DNA of 64,000 bases, taken from assembly GCA_015698045.1 (NCBI GenBank), contig BLAL01000081.1, positions 230,656 through 294,655 on the forward strand. The letters are read 5' to 3'. The notes under the pieces are model-generated. The model did not search any database, was not told the DNA's origin, and saw nothing but the letters and a program-made list of their open reading frames with translations. Shown piece after piece: positions 11,621-24,204 of the stretch. Position 1 is the first letter of the stretch; each line of letters opens with the position of its first letter. A program made the translations under genes and the position numbers. The DNA comes from Rhizophagus clarus (Eukaryota > Glomeromycota > Glomeromycetes > Glomerales > Glomeraceae).

Positions 11621-12760
11621 TTTAATACAATCAAAATAACAATGTCGAAGATCCAATATCATCAACAAAGAATTACAAAGAATGCAATATACAGGATATT
11701 GATAATCGGTATATCAAGTCAGCCTGTTAAATGTTAATATTTTGATTTGGTAATTTTTGTCTTTTAATTTCCTTAATGTGGGACATGTTCACTTTTTTAC
11801 CGAAACCTATAATTAGGAAAATCCGAATTTATTTGAGGGAATTAGACCTTTAAAGTATTAGGGCAAATAATGGCAAGTCTTATTATTAAACTATAAGAAA
11901 TTTAGTCGATAGTCATGAATTAATGTACGACATAACCATATAGTTAATTAAAAAATTTTTAAATAAATCTCGTCTCGAATTCAACGAATTGAGAACTGAC
12001 GAATTCGAGACGAAATTGAAGATTGGCGAATTTATGATAAATTTTGACAAGTAAAAATTGATCAAATATGTTTAACATATTCAATATGTTTGTTCATCAT
12101 GTTCATCATATTCAATAAATTCGATTGCATGGTCAATTTGTCGTACCAAATCTTTTCTTTGAATAATTCATAGAAAAGATAAATAAGTAAATATCATAAT
12201 AATTTATTAATCCGGTTAATAAGAAAAAAAGCAAATTGTTGCTCTTATGAGGAGTCTGATGATGCAGTGACATGAAATGTTTTCTTTTTTTATCCTTTTG
12301 TATTTAGCACATATCGTACATACAATACCTTATCTTTAAATTGATTGATCTTCAAAAAAATATGTACGAGTTCATATAACATGAATAAGATCCATAAAAT
12401 TACCTTATTTATTATTGAATAGACTGTTTATTGTTCAAAAAATGGTATATAAATATTATGCAGGAGAAATCGGATGATTAATGAAAAATCGTAATATGAA
12501 ACATTTTTTTCTCCTAAGTTTTAAAAGTACTCTAAAATTTTAATTTTTAAAGTTTCTTTAAAAGGATCGTAAATTCGTAAATTTATCATTTGGAAGAAAG
12601 AATTTCCCCCGCCCCGAAAATTGTAAATGCTATCGTACAATGAATGATTTACGAAATAATTACGTTATAAAATACCAGATATGTAAATCTAATGACCAAG
12701 TATATGATCCCCTAAATGAAATGAGTAATCATATCCTATGCTAACTTCCCATCTTTGCAA
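11621..12760. other. Intergenic between divergent P450 and Kar5-like genes
   Basis: AT-rich spacer. A short imperfect inverted repeat with CGAATTC and GAACTGACGAATTCGAGACG lies near 11970-12020. No gene was seen. The two flanking genes are transcribed away from each other, so their promoters should lie here. Confidence 0.5.
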
Positions 12761-12879
12761 TCTTTACAACTTACCTTCAAAATTCAAATTTTTACAACTT
12801 ACCTTTAATATTCGAATCTTTACAACTTACCTCTAATATTCAAATCTTTACAACTTACCTCTAATATTCAAATCTTTAT
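12761..12879. repeat. Tandem repeat just upstream of the Kar5-like start
   Basis: About four copies of a unit near 28-31 bp (core CTTTACAACTTACCTCTAAT followed by ATTCAAAT). The array ends about 33 bp before the ATG at 12913, so it lies in the proximal promoter or 5' leader. The copies differ by single bases. Its effect is unknown. Confidence 0.8.
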
Positions 12880-12912
12880 CAATTAATACTCCTAAAAAAT
12901 TATATATTTAGA

Positions 12913-15900
12913 ATGTTTGTTAAAAACTTGAGAATAATTTTAATGATAAATTATCTCTTGTTCTTTCACCTTGTTTTTGGATTTAATGGAATTAGCGGAT
13001 GGTACTTGCCAAGTTTTTTGAGATTTAATGATGGTATTGAGGATCCTCCCGTTGTAATGGATGATGATTCATTAGGTATCATGTTACAAAGTTTAGGATT
13101 ATATAAATTATTATTATAATTAATTTAAAATAAATATTATAGGAAATTTGAGTTTTTTGAAATTTTTTGAAATATCAAATGAAGAAAGAATGATTATTGA
13201 ACATGGACAAGGTAAATAACCCATTTTTTTCTTAAAATGATTATAAATTACATTAAAAATTATTCTTCGTAAAAAAAATTAAGCTGCATTGACGACGTTA
13301 GAAAAAAAACAAGATTGTTTCAAAGAAGCCACGATAACATTAAAAAACGGTTGTAGAAACATAAATTTATCTAATAATGATAAGATGCAATGTAAGTAAT
13401 ATCAAAGACTCACTTATACATTCTCTGGTTTGCTGAAAAATATTATGTTAAAATTTACAAGTACAGAGAAGATCGCTTTATCACGATACTTCATAGTCGT
13501 TCTGACTGTTGATAGTTACTAATAAATTTACTAATAAATTTATTTGAATTAAACTTATTTGAATTAGATGCGATTCGTTTAACTAAATGCGAACTCGCTA
13601 TTGCTAACCTTGCCTTTCCCATGGAATGTGATGACTTTGACCAGGATATTGGAAAATGTATCGAGTGCGTAAATTTCCTTTTTTGGATAATCCAACAAAC
13701 AAGTTAACAATTTTTTACAGATCTATTTCGAGAATTCCTCAATTTTGGACCACATATTCTGGATATTTCCGTGAAGTTTGTACGTATCAATTCAAATTCA
13801 AATAACTTAAAATTCAAATAAATATTAAATAAATAAATAAATACATAACAATAAACATTTGACAAAAATCCTTTTTTTTTTTTTTTGTAAATGTAGCTCA
13901 AATGTGTTTTGCCATGAGATATTCTCTTGAACGAGGTGAGAAAAAAAAAATTTCGATTCCTCAAAGATGATTTTCTAATGGATATATATTTCCCACAAGA
14001 TTTATTGGAAGAATATAATAGAAACGTCACATTTAAATATCATCACATATTAAAACATCTACATGAAATTATGATGACTTTGCGTAAAGAGGAAGTGAAT
14101 CGATTATCCCAAATTAAGCAATTTCTAATAAATTTGGCAAAAGATGTTAATGAGCTTGAGGTAAGCAACACAACATGTATTCATTCCACCCACACGACCT
14201 ACCACGGTGCCACCCATATACCATATCCCGTATACCCGGTATAACCGTATACCCATATTACATACAATTACAGGAAACGACTTCGTTTAACATAGGATCA
14301 TTGAAAGGAATTTTATCGGATTTTCAAATAATAACTCAAAGTGCTTTAAGTCAAATAATTCATCTTAACGAGGTAATACAGACAGTTAGTGCTTAAACGA
14401 GAATGGGCCAAAAAATCACGTGAAATATTTCGTTAACTCCAGGAGCTTGGCAAATTTGTACCCAATGCGAGGATAATTCTTGATGAAATTAACAATGCAA
14501 ATGAACAACAATTAAGTACTATTAAAGAACTAACGGTAGATCCTTTTTTTTTTTTAATACGATGATATTTTATTTTTACTATGTTAAAAAATTCGTTAAA
14601 ATTCGTTAAATAAAAAGGTAACGTCGAAAGATATAATTCAAGTAAACTTTGAAAAACTCGGACAAATTTATCAGGCAAGTTAATTCAAAATTTTTAATAC
14701 CACAAGAGAATGGTCACGAGAGTACGTATATTTTAGCACCTACAAAAGATTGACGCAGTGGCACGAGATATACTACTATCACAAGAACAAGTATACGATA
14801 ACATGGAAGATGTTAAGGCACGTACTTAAAATTCACCATTTTATTATATAAAAATTTTTCGCATTTTTTATTTCTCGCATTTTATTATATTTAATTTTCG
14901 CATCACATTTTTATTACTGAAATTTCTCGTATTTTTATTACCCGATTTCTCGCATTTTTATTACATGATTTATGATTTTTCGCATCAATATTTTTATTAC
15001 CGAATTTATCGCATCACATTTTTATTGCCAACTTTCTCGAATTTTTATTACCATATTTCTCGCATCACTTTTTTGCTACCTAGTTTTTTCGCATCTCATT
15101 TTTTCTGTGCACTTTTATCACCGCATTTTTACCGAATTTCTTGCATTTTAATATTTTAATTACCAAGTTTATCGCATTTTTACTACCTAATTTATTGTTA
15201 CCGAATTTCTCGCATCCCATTTTTAATTACCAAATTTCTCGAATTTTTATTACCATATTTCTCGCATCATTTTTTTACTACCTAGTTTTTTCGCATCACA
15301 TTTTTTCTGTGCACTTTTATCACCGAATTTTCTCGCATTTTTACTACCTAATTTATTGTTACCGAATTTCTCGCATCTTACCATCGCATTTTTACTACCT
15401 AATTTTTCGCATCCCATTTTGTTACCAAATTTTCGCATCAAATTTTTACTTTCCAAATTTCTCGCGTTTATTACTGGATTTCTCACATCGCATTTTTACT
15501 ACCTAATTTTTCTCATCACATATTTATTACCAATTTTAATTGCCAAGTTTCTCGCACCTTTATTACCCAATTCTCACATATCATCATTTTTTTACTACCT
15601 AATTTTTCGCATCCCATTTTGTTACCGAATTCTCCGCATCCCATTTTTATTTACCAAATTTCTCGCATATTTCCATCGCATTTTTACTACCTAATTTTTC
15701 TCATCACATATTTATTACCAAATTTCTTGCATTTTAATTGCCAAGTTTCTCGCACTTTAATTACCCAATTCTCACATATCATCATTTTTTTACTACCTAA
15801 TTTTTCGCATCCCATTTTGTTACCGAATTCTCCGCATCACATTTTTACTTTCCAAATTTCTCGCGTTTATTACTGGATTTCTCACATCGCATTTTAATAC

Positions 15901-16755
15901 CTTGTTTTTCGTATCCCATTTTTATTACCAAACGTTTCTTATTTTTATTACCAAATTCGTATTTCTCTCTTCATATTAACTTATATTTCTTCTACTTGTC
16001 ACTCCTCCGGTATGTCTGTAGAACAAACATGGTGAATTATTAGACCAGTTACAAGAAGCAAAAAATAACCTACAAAATTTATTAGAAATTTCACAAAATG
16101 AAATTCAAGAATTAACAAAATCATTAAGTGATGCAAAAAAAATCCATCAAGATTTTATGAAAATTTTGAAACCATTATCTATTTTAATCGATTTCATCAA
16201 CTGGATTTATGGTAATTTTCCAACCAACCTATCATGGTTAAACTAATTTTTGAATAATAAATTTTGATCAATAACTCTTCTTTAGATGGGAAACCTTTTA
16301 CAAATAATGTTATTACAAATAATGTAATCTACGTTATTCCATTATTTGCAATTATATTTTGGATATTATTTGGTAAAATAGTGGCGATTTCATGTATGTG
16401 ATTAACGATCTCATCATGTATATATTCTTAATGTCGTCGATTTCACCTTTTAAGACTTTTTTTTTTTCTTGGATTCCATAGTAACGATGCAAATATTATA
16501 TCGATACATCACTCAATATGAGACGTTCGATGAACGATTCATTCAATCTTTTGTGTTGGTGGTAAATATTACAATTTACAAACTTACAACTGAAATGTTC
16601 CTATTTTTTTTTTAAAAAAAAAAAGAATAAACAATTTAAGTATGATCTTGTGCATTAAAAAGGTTACAGGCGGAATATTAACAAGAATCTTTTCCAATGG
16701 ATTTGAAGATCAAGTGATAACCAAAATATTTAACATAATTCGTGGATTTTACTAG
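12913..16755 (+). CDS. Kar5/Tht1/Brambleberry-like nuclear fusion protein, 15 exons
   Basis: Exons 12913-13075, 13143-13211, 13284-13391, 13568-13664, 13721-13779, 13897-13935, 13967-14160, 14274-14372, 14443-14535, 14618-14674, 14749-14817, 16022-16211, 16286-16393, 16482-16561 and 16663-16755 join in frame to 505 residues. Order: signal peptide (about 1-25); Cys-containing N-terminal domain with LTKCELA, PMECDD, IGKCIESISRIPQFWTTYSG and YFREVSQMCFAMRY, the hallmark of the Tht1/Kar5 family; a long helical coiled-coil part (about 180-400); a membrane segment near 427-447 (VIPLFAIIFWILF); a short tail. The family acts at the nuclear envelope/ER in karyogamy. Introns after exons 10 and 11 start with GC (GCAAGT, GCACGT); nearby GT sites would give stops. 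The 31-nt intron 13936-13966 is suspiciously short and may be a homopolymer error. A low-copy or decayed gene cannot be excluded, but the frame is clean. Confidence 0.8.
14850..15960 (+). repeat. Tandem-repeat-filled intron of the Kar5-like gene
   Basis: This pyrimidine-rich stretch lies inside the 1204-nt intron 14818-16021. Simple units such as TTTTTATTACC-AAATTTCTCGCATC and TTTTTACTACCTAATTTTTCGCATC alternate in more than twenty copies. Larger blocks are repeated too: 15050-15124 resembles 15251-15335, and 15484-15600 resembles 15672-15790. Long open frames in this stretch (up to about 120 codons, rich in Phe, Leu, Ile, His, Ser) come from the repeat and are not genes. Confidence 0.85.
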
Positions 16756-19700
16756 AAAAATTTAAGGTTTACCTTTTTACCAAAAAAAAAAAGAAATACC
16801 AAATAATAAATGACGCAAATCAATTGTTGACCAATTAGGATGGAAATATACATATCAGGTTATAATTACATATGATAACAAGATGATGTACGAGAAAAAT
16901 ACGCAAACTTTATCAAACTTTATTAAAGAATTGATTTTCTATAACTCGAATGCTCAAAAGTTAGGATTATTTATACCTTTTTTTATAATTATATATAAAT
17001 ATATATGTATGTATAAAAAAACGTGAGAAATAAATGAATTAGTATGAGTTCATAGAAGTATTACTTTAATAAGAAATTTTAATGCAAAAGGAAAATTTCA
17101 AAAAGTTACCAAATAATAATTTTTCTATGAAATTAAAAATAAAGAAAAACTTGAGATGAAATTTTTTTAACGCCTCAATAATTTAATTTATACTAATTAG
17201 AGCATAAATTGATAATCAAAAATGCAATAATAATGTTTGTGCGCAGTTCTTTACATAACAATCATTATTTCGCGAATCCGAAACTTAATTATTTATTAGT
17301 TTAGATCGTTTAGATCGTTTAGATCAAAAAAATAGATCAAATATTACCGTATATAACGAAAAACCCGATTTTAAATCTATAAAATTAAATTTCCGATTTT
17401 TATCGAATGTAACATGTGAACAATTAAAAATTCTCCATTTTCACGAGACAATTTTTACATAAGATTTCTTTGTAAAGTAGGAGATAAATAAAAAAAAAAG
17501 GTAAATAAATAAATATAATAATAATAATAAAAATAAATAAATAAGTACATAAATAATAAAGTAAAGTAAAATAAAAAAAAAAAAAAATCGTTATCTAATC
17601 AATGTATATGAATCAATCCCTTTTTATAGAATCTCTTTTTTTTTTTTTTTTTTTTCCTTGGATAAAATAAGAAAGTGATGTTTTCGAATTTTTTTTTTTA
17701 CAAACAAGTTTTTCCTTATGCAGTCCAACTTTGACATTTTTTTTTTGATATTTTTCATTTATTTGCTTGCATCTTTGATTTCATTATTTAAACATCTGAT
17801 TTTTTTTTTTTACTTCATGTTACCATTCTTGAATAAATACGTGTTTATCTTTAATTTGTAATTTTTAAAGTATTTTTTTTTTTTTTTTATACTTGTGTTT
17901 TTTTGCCGGAAGTCCGAATATGGAAGTATATTATAAATAATTTTTTTCTTTGTTAGAGATTTAGAAAAAAGCTTATCGTGATTATTAAACTTCCAAAAAT
18001 AGTAATCAAAAATGTTTTCCCAAGATCTTATGTAAACATAAACAAAAAGATAAACCATAAAAAAAAACCTAAAAAATAAAAAACAAAAACAAAGAAAAGC
18101 GAAAGGAAAAAGAACCTTACCGAAATTATTTGAATTACTTGGTATCATGTATCATTCGTGTTTTTTTAAAATATATATATATATATATATGGTAAAATTA
18201 ATAAATTTAAAAAAAAACTTGGTTTCCAAGTTTCCTTTCAGGATATATCAGGTGGCAAAAGTGTCATTTTTTGACACTTTTTTTTTTAAAAAAAAAAAAA
18301 AACGTGGGAGTGATTGGAGTGATTCAATTATGACGATGACGATTATAACGTTTCACCTACTATCCTTGAGAAGCAATTCATTTATATATAATACATATTT
18401 ATTTATTTATGTAATGATAAGCTAATTAGTAATAACGTTTCTTTATTTCGATTTTTTTTTTGATGTGATCGATCGGTAAAAAAAAAATTAAAAGAAATAA
18501 AATAAAGATTATTTGCTTAATAACGCAAATAACGCAAATAACGCATAAACGTTAAATAGCGCATAACGCATAATCGATAAGCATAAACTTAAAATGACAC
18601 AACATAAACGTAAAAGTATAACAACAATAACGTATAAACGTATCAAACTATGATTTTTTTATGCATTTATAAAAGAAAATTTTATTTTATTTTTTTTTTT
18701 TTTATTAAACAAAAAAAACTCCGAAAAATCAAGATTACCCTTATAAAAAAAGATTTATCCAGATGATTGATTGACGTAAATTCCCGTCAAGTAAAACGAA
18801 AATACTAAAAAGTAAATTAAACAATAACTGGATAACTGGCTTATGTGTGGCGGATGTTTTAAAATGAAATAATGAAACTATATAAAGTATATAATATGAT
18901 TTAAATAGGAATTACATCGGGTATATCAAGTATATCAAATAGTAAATCATTCTAGGTACCTAAAGAAGAATCTTTAAAATCATATTACCACACGGATATA
19001 TTTATATCGGGAATTCCGCACGTTCATACTAAATATTTCAGCCAAATCAGCTGAGTTCAGTCGACGTTTTATGATCAAAGATCACAGGTAAAAAGAAAAG
19101 TGGATGGCGGGAAATATTATTATGTGGCTGATAATAGTGGTTTTTGTAAAGAAAGTAGGTAGATAGATTGGACAGTTACACTTAACGGTGCGTTATCGGT
19201 CGATCTTTGAGATCACGCGAATACATGCTTTTTGTACGACAAGGGTGAATAGAAAAAAGCGCAAATCAATTCATAGAAAATAACAATTAAGAAAAACAAA
19301 AGGTTTAAAACCAATTGCGGTTGGCAGATTAAACCATATTAACCAATTGCAGCCGATTAAAACGACCGTTGGATGATAACAAATGATAACAAAGTTTGTA
19401 GTTGGTTGATCAAAAAAAAAAAAATAATTTAATATAAAAAAAAATTATGAATAAAAAGAAAAGATGACGACAAACGAAACGAGAAACGAGAGAACGAAAA
19501 GAAAAAATTTTGTACAAGATGATATAAATACATATGTATATTACAATATATAAAATATATTTTACCGTAACGTAAAGTAAATGGTCAGCCAATGTCACTA
19601 TGATTTACCTTTTTTATTTATAAGTTTGTTAATTTATTTTTATCATGCAAAATGTTTTCTATGAATTATAGAAAAAAAGGAAAAAAAAAAAAAAAATATG

Positions 19701-21434
19701 CAAAAAATAAAATTTTTTTTTTTTCCTCTTTCACTTTTTTTCTCCTCACTATGAAAATTTTACAGATATTTATAGACTCTTGTTTGGATTTTCAAACTTT
19801 TTGTTTCGATTTTTTTTTTTTTTTTTTTTTTTGCGATTCGATGTTAATTTTATCATTTTATCATTATTTTATTATTTATCATTATTTATCATTATTATTT
19901 TTTTCTTCTTCCTTTTATTTTTTGTTTTTTTTTCTTTACTTTCTTTTTGTTTTACTACGCCAGAAAAAAAAATTAAACGTTATCCACGTGAAAATACTAA
20001 TACAATTTTAGCCAAATGATGAGAAAATTTACTTCTAACCCCAGATTTTTAATTTACCGGAAACTGCATAAATATTAAAAAATGAAAAAAAAAAAAAATA
20101 ATAAAAAAAATAACATTAAAACGACTGCGGGAATTCTCAGGAACACCAAAATGCTAAACAAACATAATGAGCATGTCAAACACGTGATCTGTAACACTAT
20201 ATAAAAGAAAACAAATTCACATACTATCCATATATATTTGTTTTTTTTATGCAAAAAATCATCCTATGAATAATACTTGTAAAGGAATTCGACTATGGCT
20301 AATATCATATTCCAAAATAACCTAAATAACCTTCTCTTTCAAGTACTTTTGGTAATTTAGAAACAAAAAAAAAAATTTCTTGTTCCCATACTATAATTGT
20401 TTAATTTCATACAGAGTATTGACGTATTATTATTTTATGACATAAAAAGGTAGTTATTTGAAAAAATACGTAATATCTATTATCTCTATAATCAAGGTTT
20501 ATCAATTGTGGAGTAGTACATTTTGGGCGTCAAAAGTTCCCTTGTTAAAAAAAAAAATATCATCTAACAATCAAATTTACATATAAATTAATTTTCATTG
20601 AAAAAAAAATAGATTTATAAAACCGAAAATACCATGAATAAGGTAGATTTTGTGGCTTGCAAAACCGTTAGATTATCCTCCAACATTTTTTATCTTCTTT
20701 ATCTCAATGAAATTTCAAAAATCATTCTAACCGATATTCGGCTAGATTAAAAAATAGATATTTGAAAATAAACAAAAAATAAACCTTAAATCGGATAAGC
20801 ATGTTTTTTTCATTTTATGTGATATGAACGATTTAAATTATCACATTTGATGATTGACGACAATATCAAAATATCATGGTGGTGACTTACGTACAACGCC
20901 TAACGTACACGCACGGTGTACAGCATAATAATCGCATAATAATCGGATATATGAGATAGGTTAAATAAATAATAAAAATGATAATATGTATAAACGGGAT
21001 ATAATAATATTATAGTTTCCCGAAGAAACTTAAATCGGTTTCGTTTAAAAAAATCTCAATGGTGTGTAGTGTAATTTACAAATAAGAACAGATAATAATA
21101 ATAAATAAATATAAACAATTAAATCAAGTTGAAAATGTTGAATGTTGATCCTCATCTTATATTATACAATGAATTTTATAATGTATTTGATATTTTTGGG
21201 AGAAATTCAAAAAAAATCATCTCGAATCATTTCATGATTGTTGAGTTCAGTACTCTTGATGATCTCTTATTATTACGGTTTAGTTTTAAGAACTTTCAAC
21301 AAGAAAGTATTCATTTTATTATTAATTCTTTAAAATTCAAATGTTTTCACTATGAAATAAACATAAAAGAAAATTCCAGTGTGATGAATTTATTTTAAAC
21401 GCGCTCGTCGCTATGGTTTATGTTTTTAGTAAAT

Positions 21435-21465
<31 letters not shown>

Positions 21466-22412
21466 CGTTTTATTATTGTTTAAACTAATTTATATATTTA
21501 TATCTATAAATATATTTCTCACGATTTCATGAGTCCATGACCTTTTTAACCGTAATGCATGATTAATCACCTTCAAATTTACTATTTATATTTTAGGTCC
21601 TCGTGTATACTCCGGTACTCCGAGAAAGAATGTCCTTATATTAAATAATTGTTCAAATTCTTTTTTTTTTAAAAATATTTTTTTTATACGAAAAATTGAA
21701 TATTTGAATGTTTGAATAGTAGTTAAGAAAAGGTTAAGAATTATTGGTTTTATTTATATTAACCCGGAAAATCATATCAAAATTCAGAAAAAACACATGG
21801 TCGCATATATATATAAAAATAAATACATATTATATATATATATATATATAATAACAATTTAAACAATTATATTGTAATGATAATTTACCAAATTTTGCAT
21901 AAAGTCATTTGAATTTTTTATAATGCCTTTTATAAATTAGGTTTAGTGAAAATTATACTTTCTGATTCCGGTAATCATAATTGATGTGATATTGAAATAA
22001 AATAAATCATATTTATTTTGTTGTATATCTATATTCTATAAATATAATGAAAATCTATTTTTAGAACTTAATGTAATAATATAAAAAAAATTTTTTTTTT
22101 TTATTATGTAAAAAAATATATATATACACTATTACTTTATTTTGTTTAAAAAAAATCTTACAAATCAGAGAGAAAAAAAAAAAAAAAAAAATATTTTTTT
22201 TTTTTTCATCATCATTTATATTCGAAAAAGATAAACTTTTTTAGAGAGATAATTGTTACCTAAAGGATTTTTTTTTTAAATAAATAGTCCACCTTCCTGA
22301 ACCGTTTTCTTCGTGTTTAACAAATTTTTTTCTTATTTTTATTTTTTACGAAAAATAATTTTTTTTTTTTAAAAAAAAAAAAAAACTTTTATTCATTTAA
22401 AAGACGTTAAAG
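16756..22412. other. Long AT-rich intergenic region
   Basis: Homopolymer runs (poly(T) at 17639-17656 and 21439-21466, poly(A)/poly(T) pairs such as 16609-16624 and 22369-22384), AT microsatellites (18170-18190, 21833-21850) and short tandem arrays such as AACGCAAAT at 18523-18545 and GTTTAGATC at 17301-17325. The distal part, 21.5-22.4 kb, should include the promoter and leader of the HMG-box gene. Apart from the weak frame at 21135-21398, I see no gene. Confidence 0.6.
21135..21398 (+). CDS. Short open frame, hypothetical
   Basis: From the ATG at 21135 the frame runs 87 residues (MLNVDPHLILYNEFYNVFDI at the start, VMNLF at the end). Its composition is mixed, unlike the Phe/Lys-only frames made by homopolymers nearby, which is the only reason to list it. 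There is no recognised domain, no signal peptide and no clear neighbour relation. It lies about 1 kb upstream of the HMG-box gene, so it could be an upstream exon, a small gene or chance. Confidence 0.25.
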   Translation: MLNVDPHLILYNEFYNVFDIFGRNSKKIISNHFMIVEFSTLDDLLLLRFSFKNFQQESIHFIINSLKFKCFHYEINIKENSSVMNLF

Positions 22413-23537
22413 ATGACCAACAAGAAAACCTCAAAGAGATCTTTGGATAATAAAGCACATAAAATGAGACAAGGACAGGTCAAGATCAAATTGGATATCA
22501 AGAAACCTACTCCTTCTTGTCCTCCTTTACCTCTTCCCTTTCCTCCCACTCAAAGAGTCGAACAAATTGTAGCTAAACTTGTTGCCAAACCAAGACTTGC
22601 AAGATTTCCAAACGCCTTCATTATGTATCGTAATGAATACGTTTCGTACCTCAAGTCTCAAGGTTATCACATTTCAATGACAGAGTTATCACCAATGATT
22701 TCAACATCATGGAAAAAAGAAAGTGAGTTTGTTAAAGAAGCTTATACTAAACTTTCAAGTGAAGCCGAGAAACTTTATGTTCGTGATACTGGAAATACAC
22801 AACAACAAATCAATTATAAATATTTACCAACTCAGAGTCAAAGACCTACTTTATCATCATCAAAACCCGAGTCTGATGGAAATGTTCCTAAAATAGACGA
22901 TCCTTCTAGTCAATCTAATCAAACAAATCAATTCCATAATCCAAATGATATTTTTAATAATATTGATATATTTGATCGATTACTTCAACAATATCCAATC
23001 TCAACGAGCGGATTTCCAAGAAATTATACCACTAAAGAAACTGAACAAATTCCATCTTTTTCTATTGGAAATTCAAGTTTAGAGAAATATTCTCTTGATA
23101 ATTTATCTCTTTCTCAAGCTGGTTCAATGAGTCCAATCCCGCAACAAGAAAATTGTTTCCCGGATAATCTCTTTCAATGGCCTCCTAATTTTCCATCATC
23201 CGTTCATCATAATAATCCTCCAGTTTCTTTTGGTTCATCATTCTCTCCAAGTACCTCAACTTTGGATGATTTGAATATTAATAATATTATGGAATTTTCA
23301 TCAATAGATACAGCTCAAATATTTGAAGCCATGTCACCATCCTCAACTTCTGAAACGTCACTTGACGACATTTCTTTATTATTCACACCTGATATCGATG
23401 AAGGGCATTTTTTTGAAAAATCCGATTTTTCAAACCCTACTTATACAGAATCTATAAACTGTCAATCCCCATTATCATCATCACCTGAATTATATTTATA
23501 TTCTGGACAATCATATCCCTACAATTTACCAAAGTAA
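22413..23537 (+). CDS. MATA_HMG-box transcription factor
   Basis: An intact intronless frame of 374 residues. A basic N-terminus (residues 1-31) and a proline-rich linker precede a MATA-type HMG box at about 60-125: RFPNAFIMYRNEYVSYLKSQ, then MISTSWKKES, then a helix ending SSEAEKLYVRD. The FPNAFI/MYR pattern and the W in helix 2 are typical of the minor-groove-binding HMG box of fungal mating-type and Ste11-like regulators. The rest is long, rich in Ser, Pro, Asn and Gln, probably disordered, with a possible activation region. It is expected to be nuclear. Glomeromycotina carry many such genes, so this is not by itself evidence for a mating-type locus. The start is the first Met of the frame, just after a poly(A) tract. 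Confidence 0.9.
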   Translation: MTNKKTSKRSLDNKAHKMRQGQVKIKLDIKKPTPSCPPLPLPFPPTQRVEQIVAKLVAKPRLARFPNAFIMYRNEYVSYLKSQGYHISMTELSPMISTSWKKESEFVKEAYTKLSSEAEKLYVRDTGNTQQQINYKYLPTQSQRPTLSSSKPESDGNVPKIDDPSSQSNQTNQFHNPNDIFNNIDIFDRLLQQYPISTSGFPRNYTTKETEQIPSFSIGNSSLEKYSLDNLSLSQAGSMSPIPQQENCFPDNLFQWPPNFPSSVHHNNPPVSFGSSFSPSTSTLDDLNINNIMEFSSIDTAQIFEAMSPSSTSETSLDDISLLFTPDIDEGHFFEKSDFSNPTYTESINCQSPLSSSPELYLYSGQSYPYNLPK

Positions 23538-24171
23538 AATTTTAAGATCACTTTCGAATTTCCGCATATATAGTAGTAGTAAAAGGAATACGCCTTTTTT
23601 AATTAATCTCTTTTAATCTTTCGGGGGAAAAAACTTTTATTTTTCGTTTGTTTTTTTTTCTTTTTTTCTTTTTTCTTTTTTAGTAAAAACTTTTTTTTTG
23701 TTTCTTGAAAAGAAATGATAATTTTTTTTTCAATGAACTATAAGGAAACATTTTCGATATAAATCTCGTAAAACTTCTTTCACATATATATATAACTTGC
23801 GATTTAGAATATCCTAATTTTTCTTTTTTTTTTTTAATGTTTTTGATGAAACAAGTATGATTAATTGTCATGTTTCAGATATTTTCACAAACATTACACG
23901 ATTTACACGATTTACACGAGTTACATGATTTACACGAGTTACAAGTTACATGAAAACCAAAACAAAATTTATTTTGTTCTAATGATAAATGATAGCGAAA
24001 CAAACCACAACATTACATTAAGACAAAATTATGTTTATTTAGTAGTAAAAAAAAAAAAAATTACAAAATTATTTTAGATATAATTCTTCTTTTTTTTTTT
24101 TATGTAAAATAGTATTAAAAAAAAAAATAAGGACAAAGAGTATTACATAACTTCCGAGAAAACTTTTTTAT

Positions 24172-24204
<33 letters not shown>

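Noticed and set aside
14965-15897. Several plus- and minus-strand frames of 64-121 codons.
   Set aside because: All lie in the repeat-filled intron and consist of the repeated words FYYQISRI/LLPNFSH, so they are repeat translations.
17810-18425. Minus-strand 112-codon and plus-strand 92-codon frames.
   Set aside because: Built from poly(A), poly(T) and AT microsatellites.
19652-20019. Phe-rich frames of 79 and 119 codons.
   Set aside because: Poly(T) with interruptions; no protein-like pattern.
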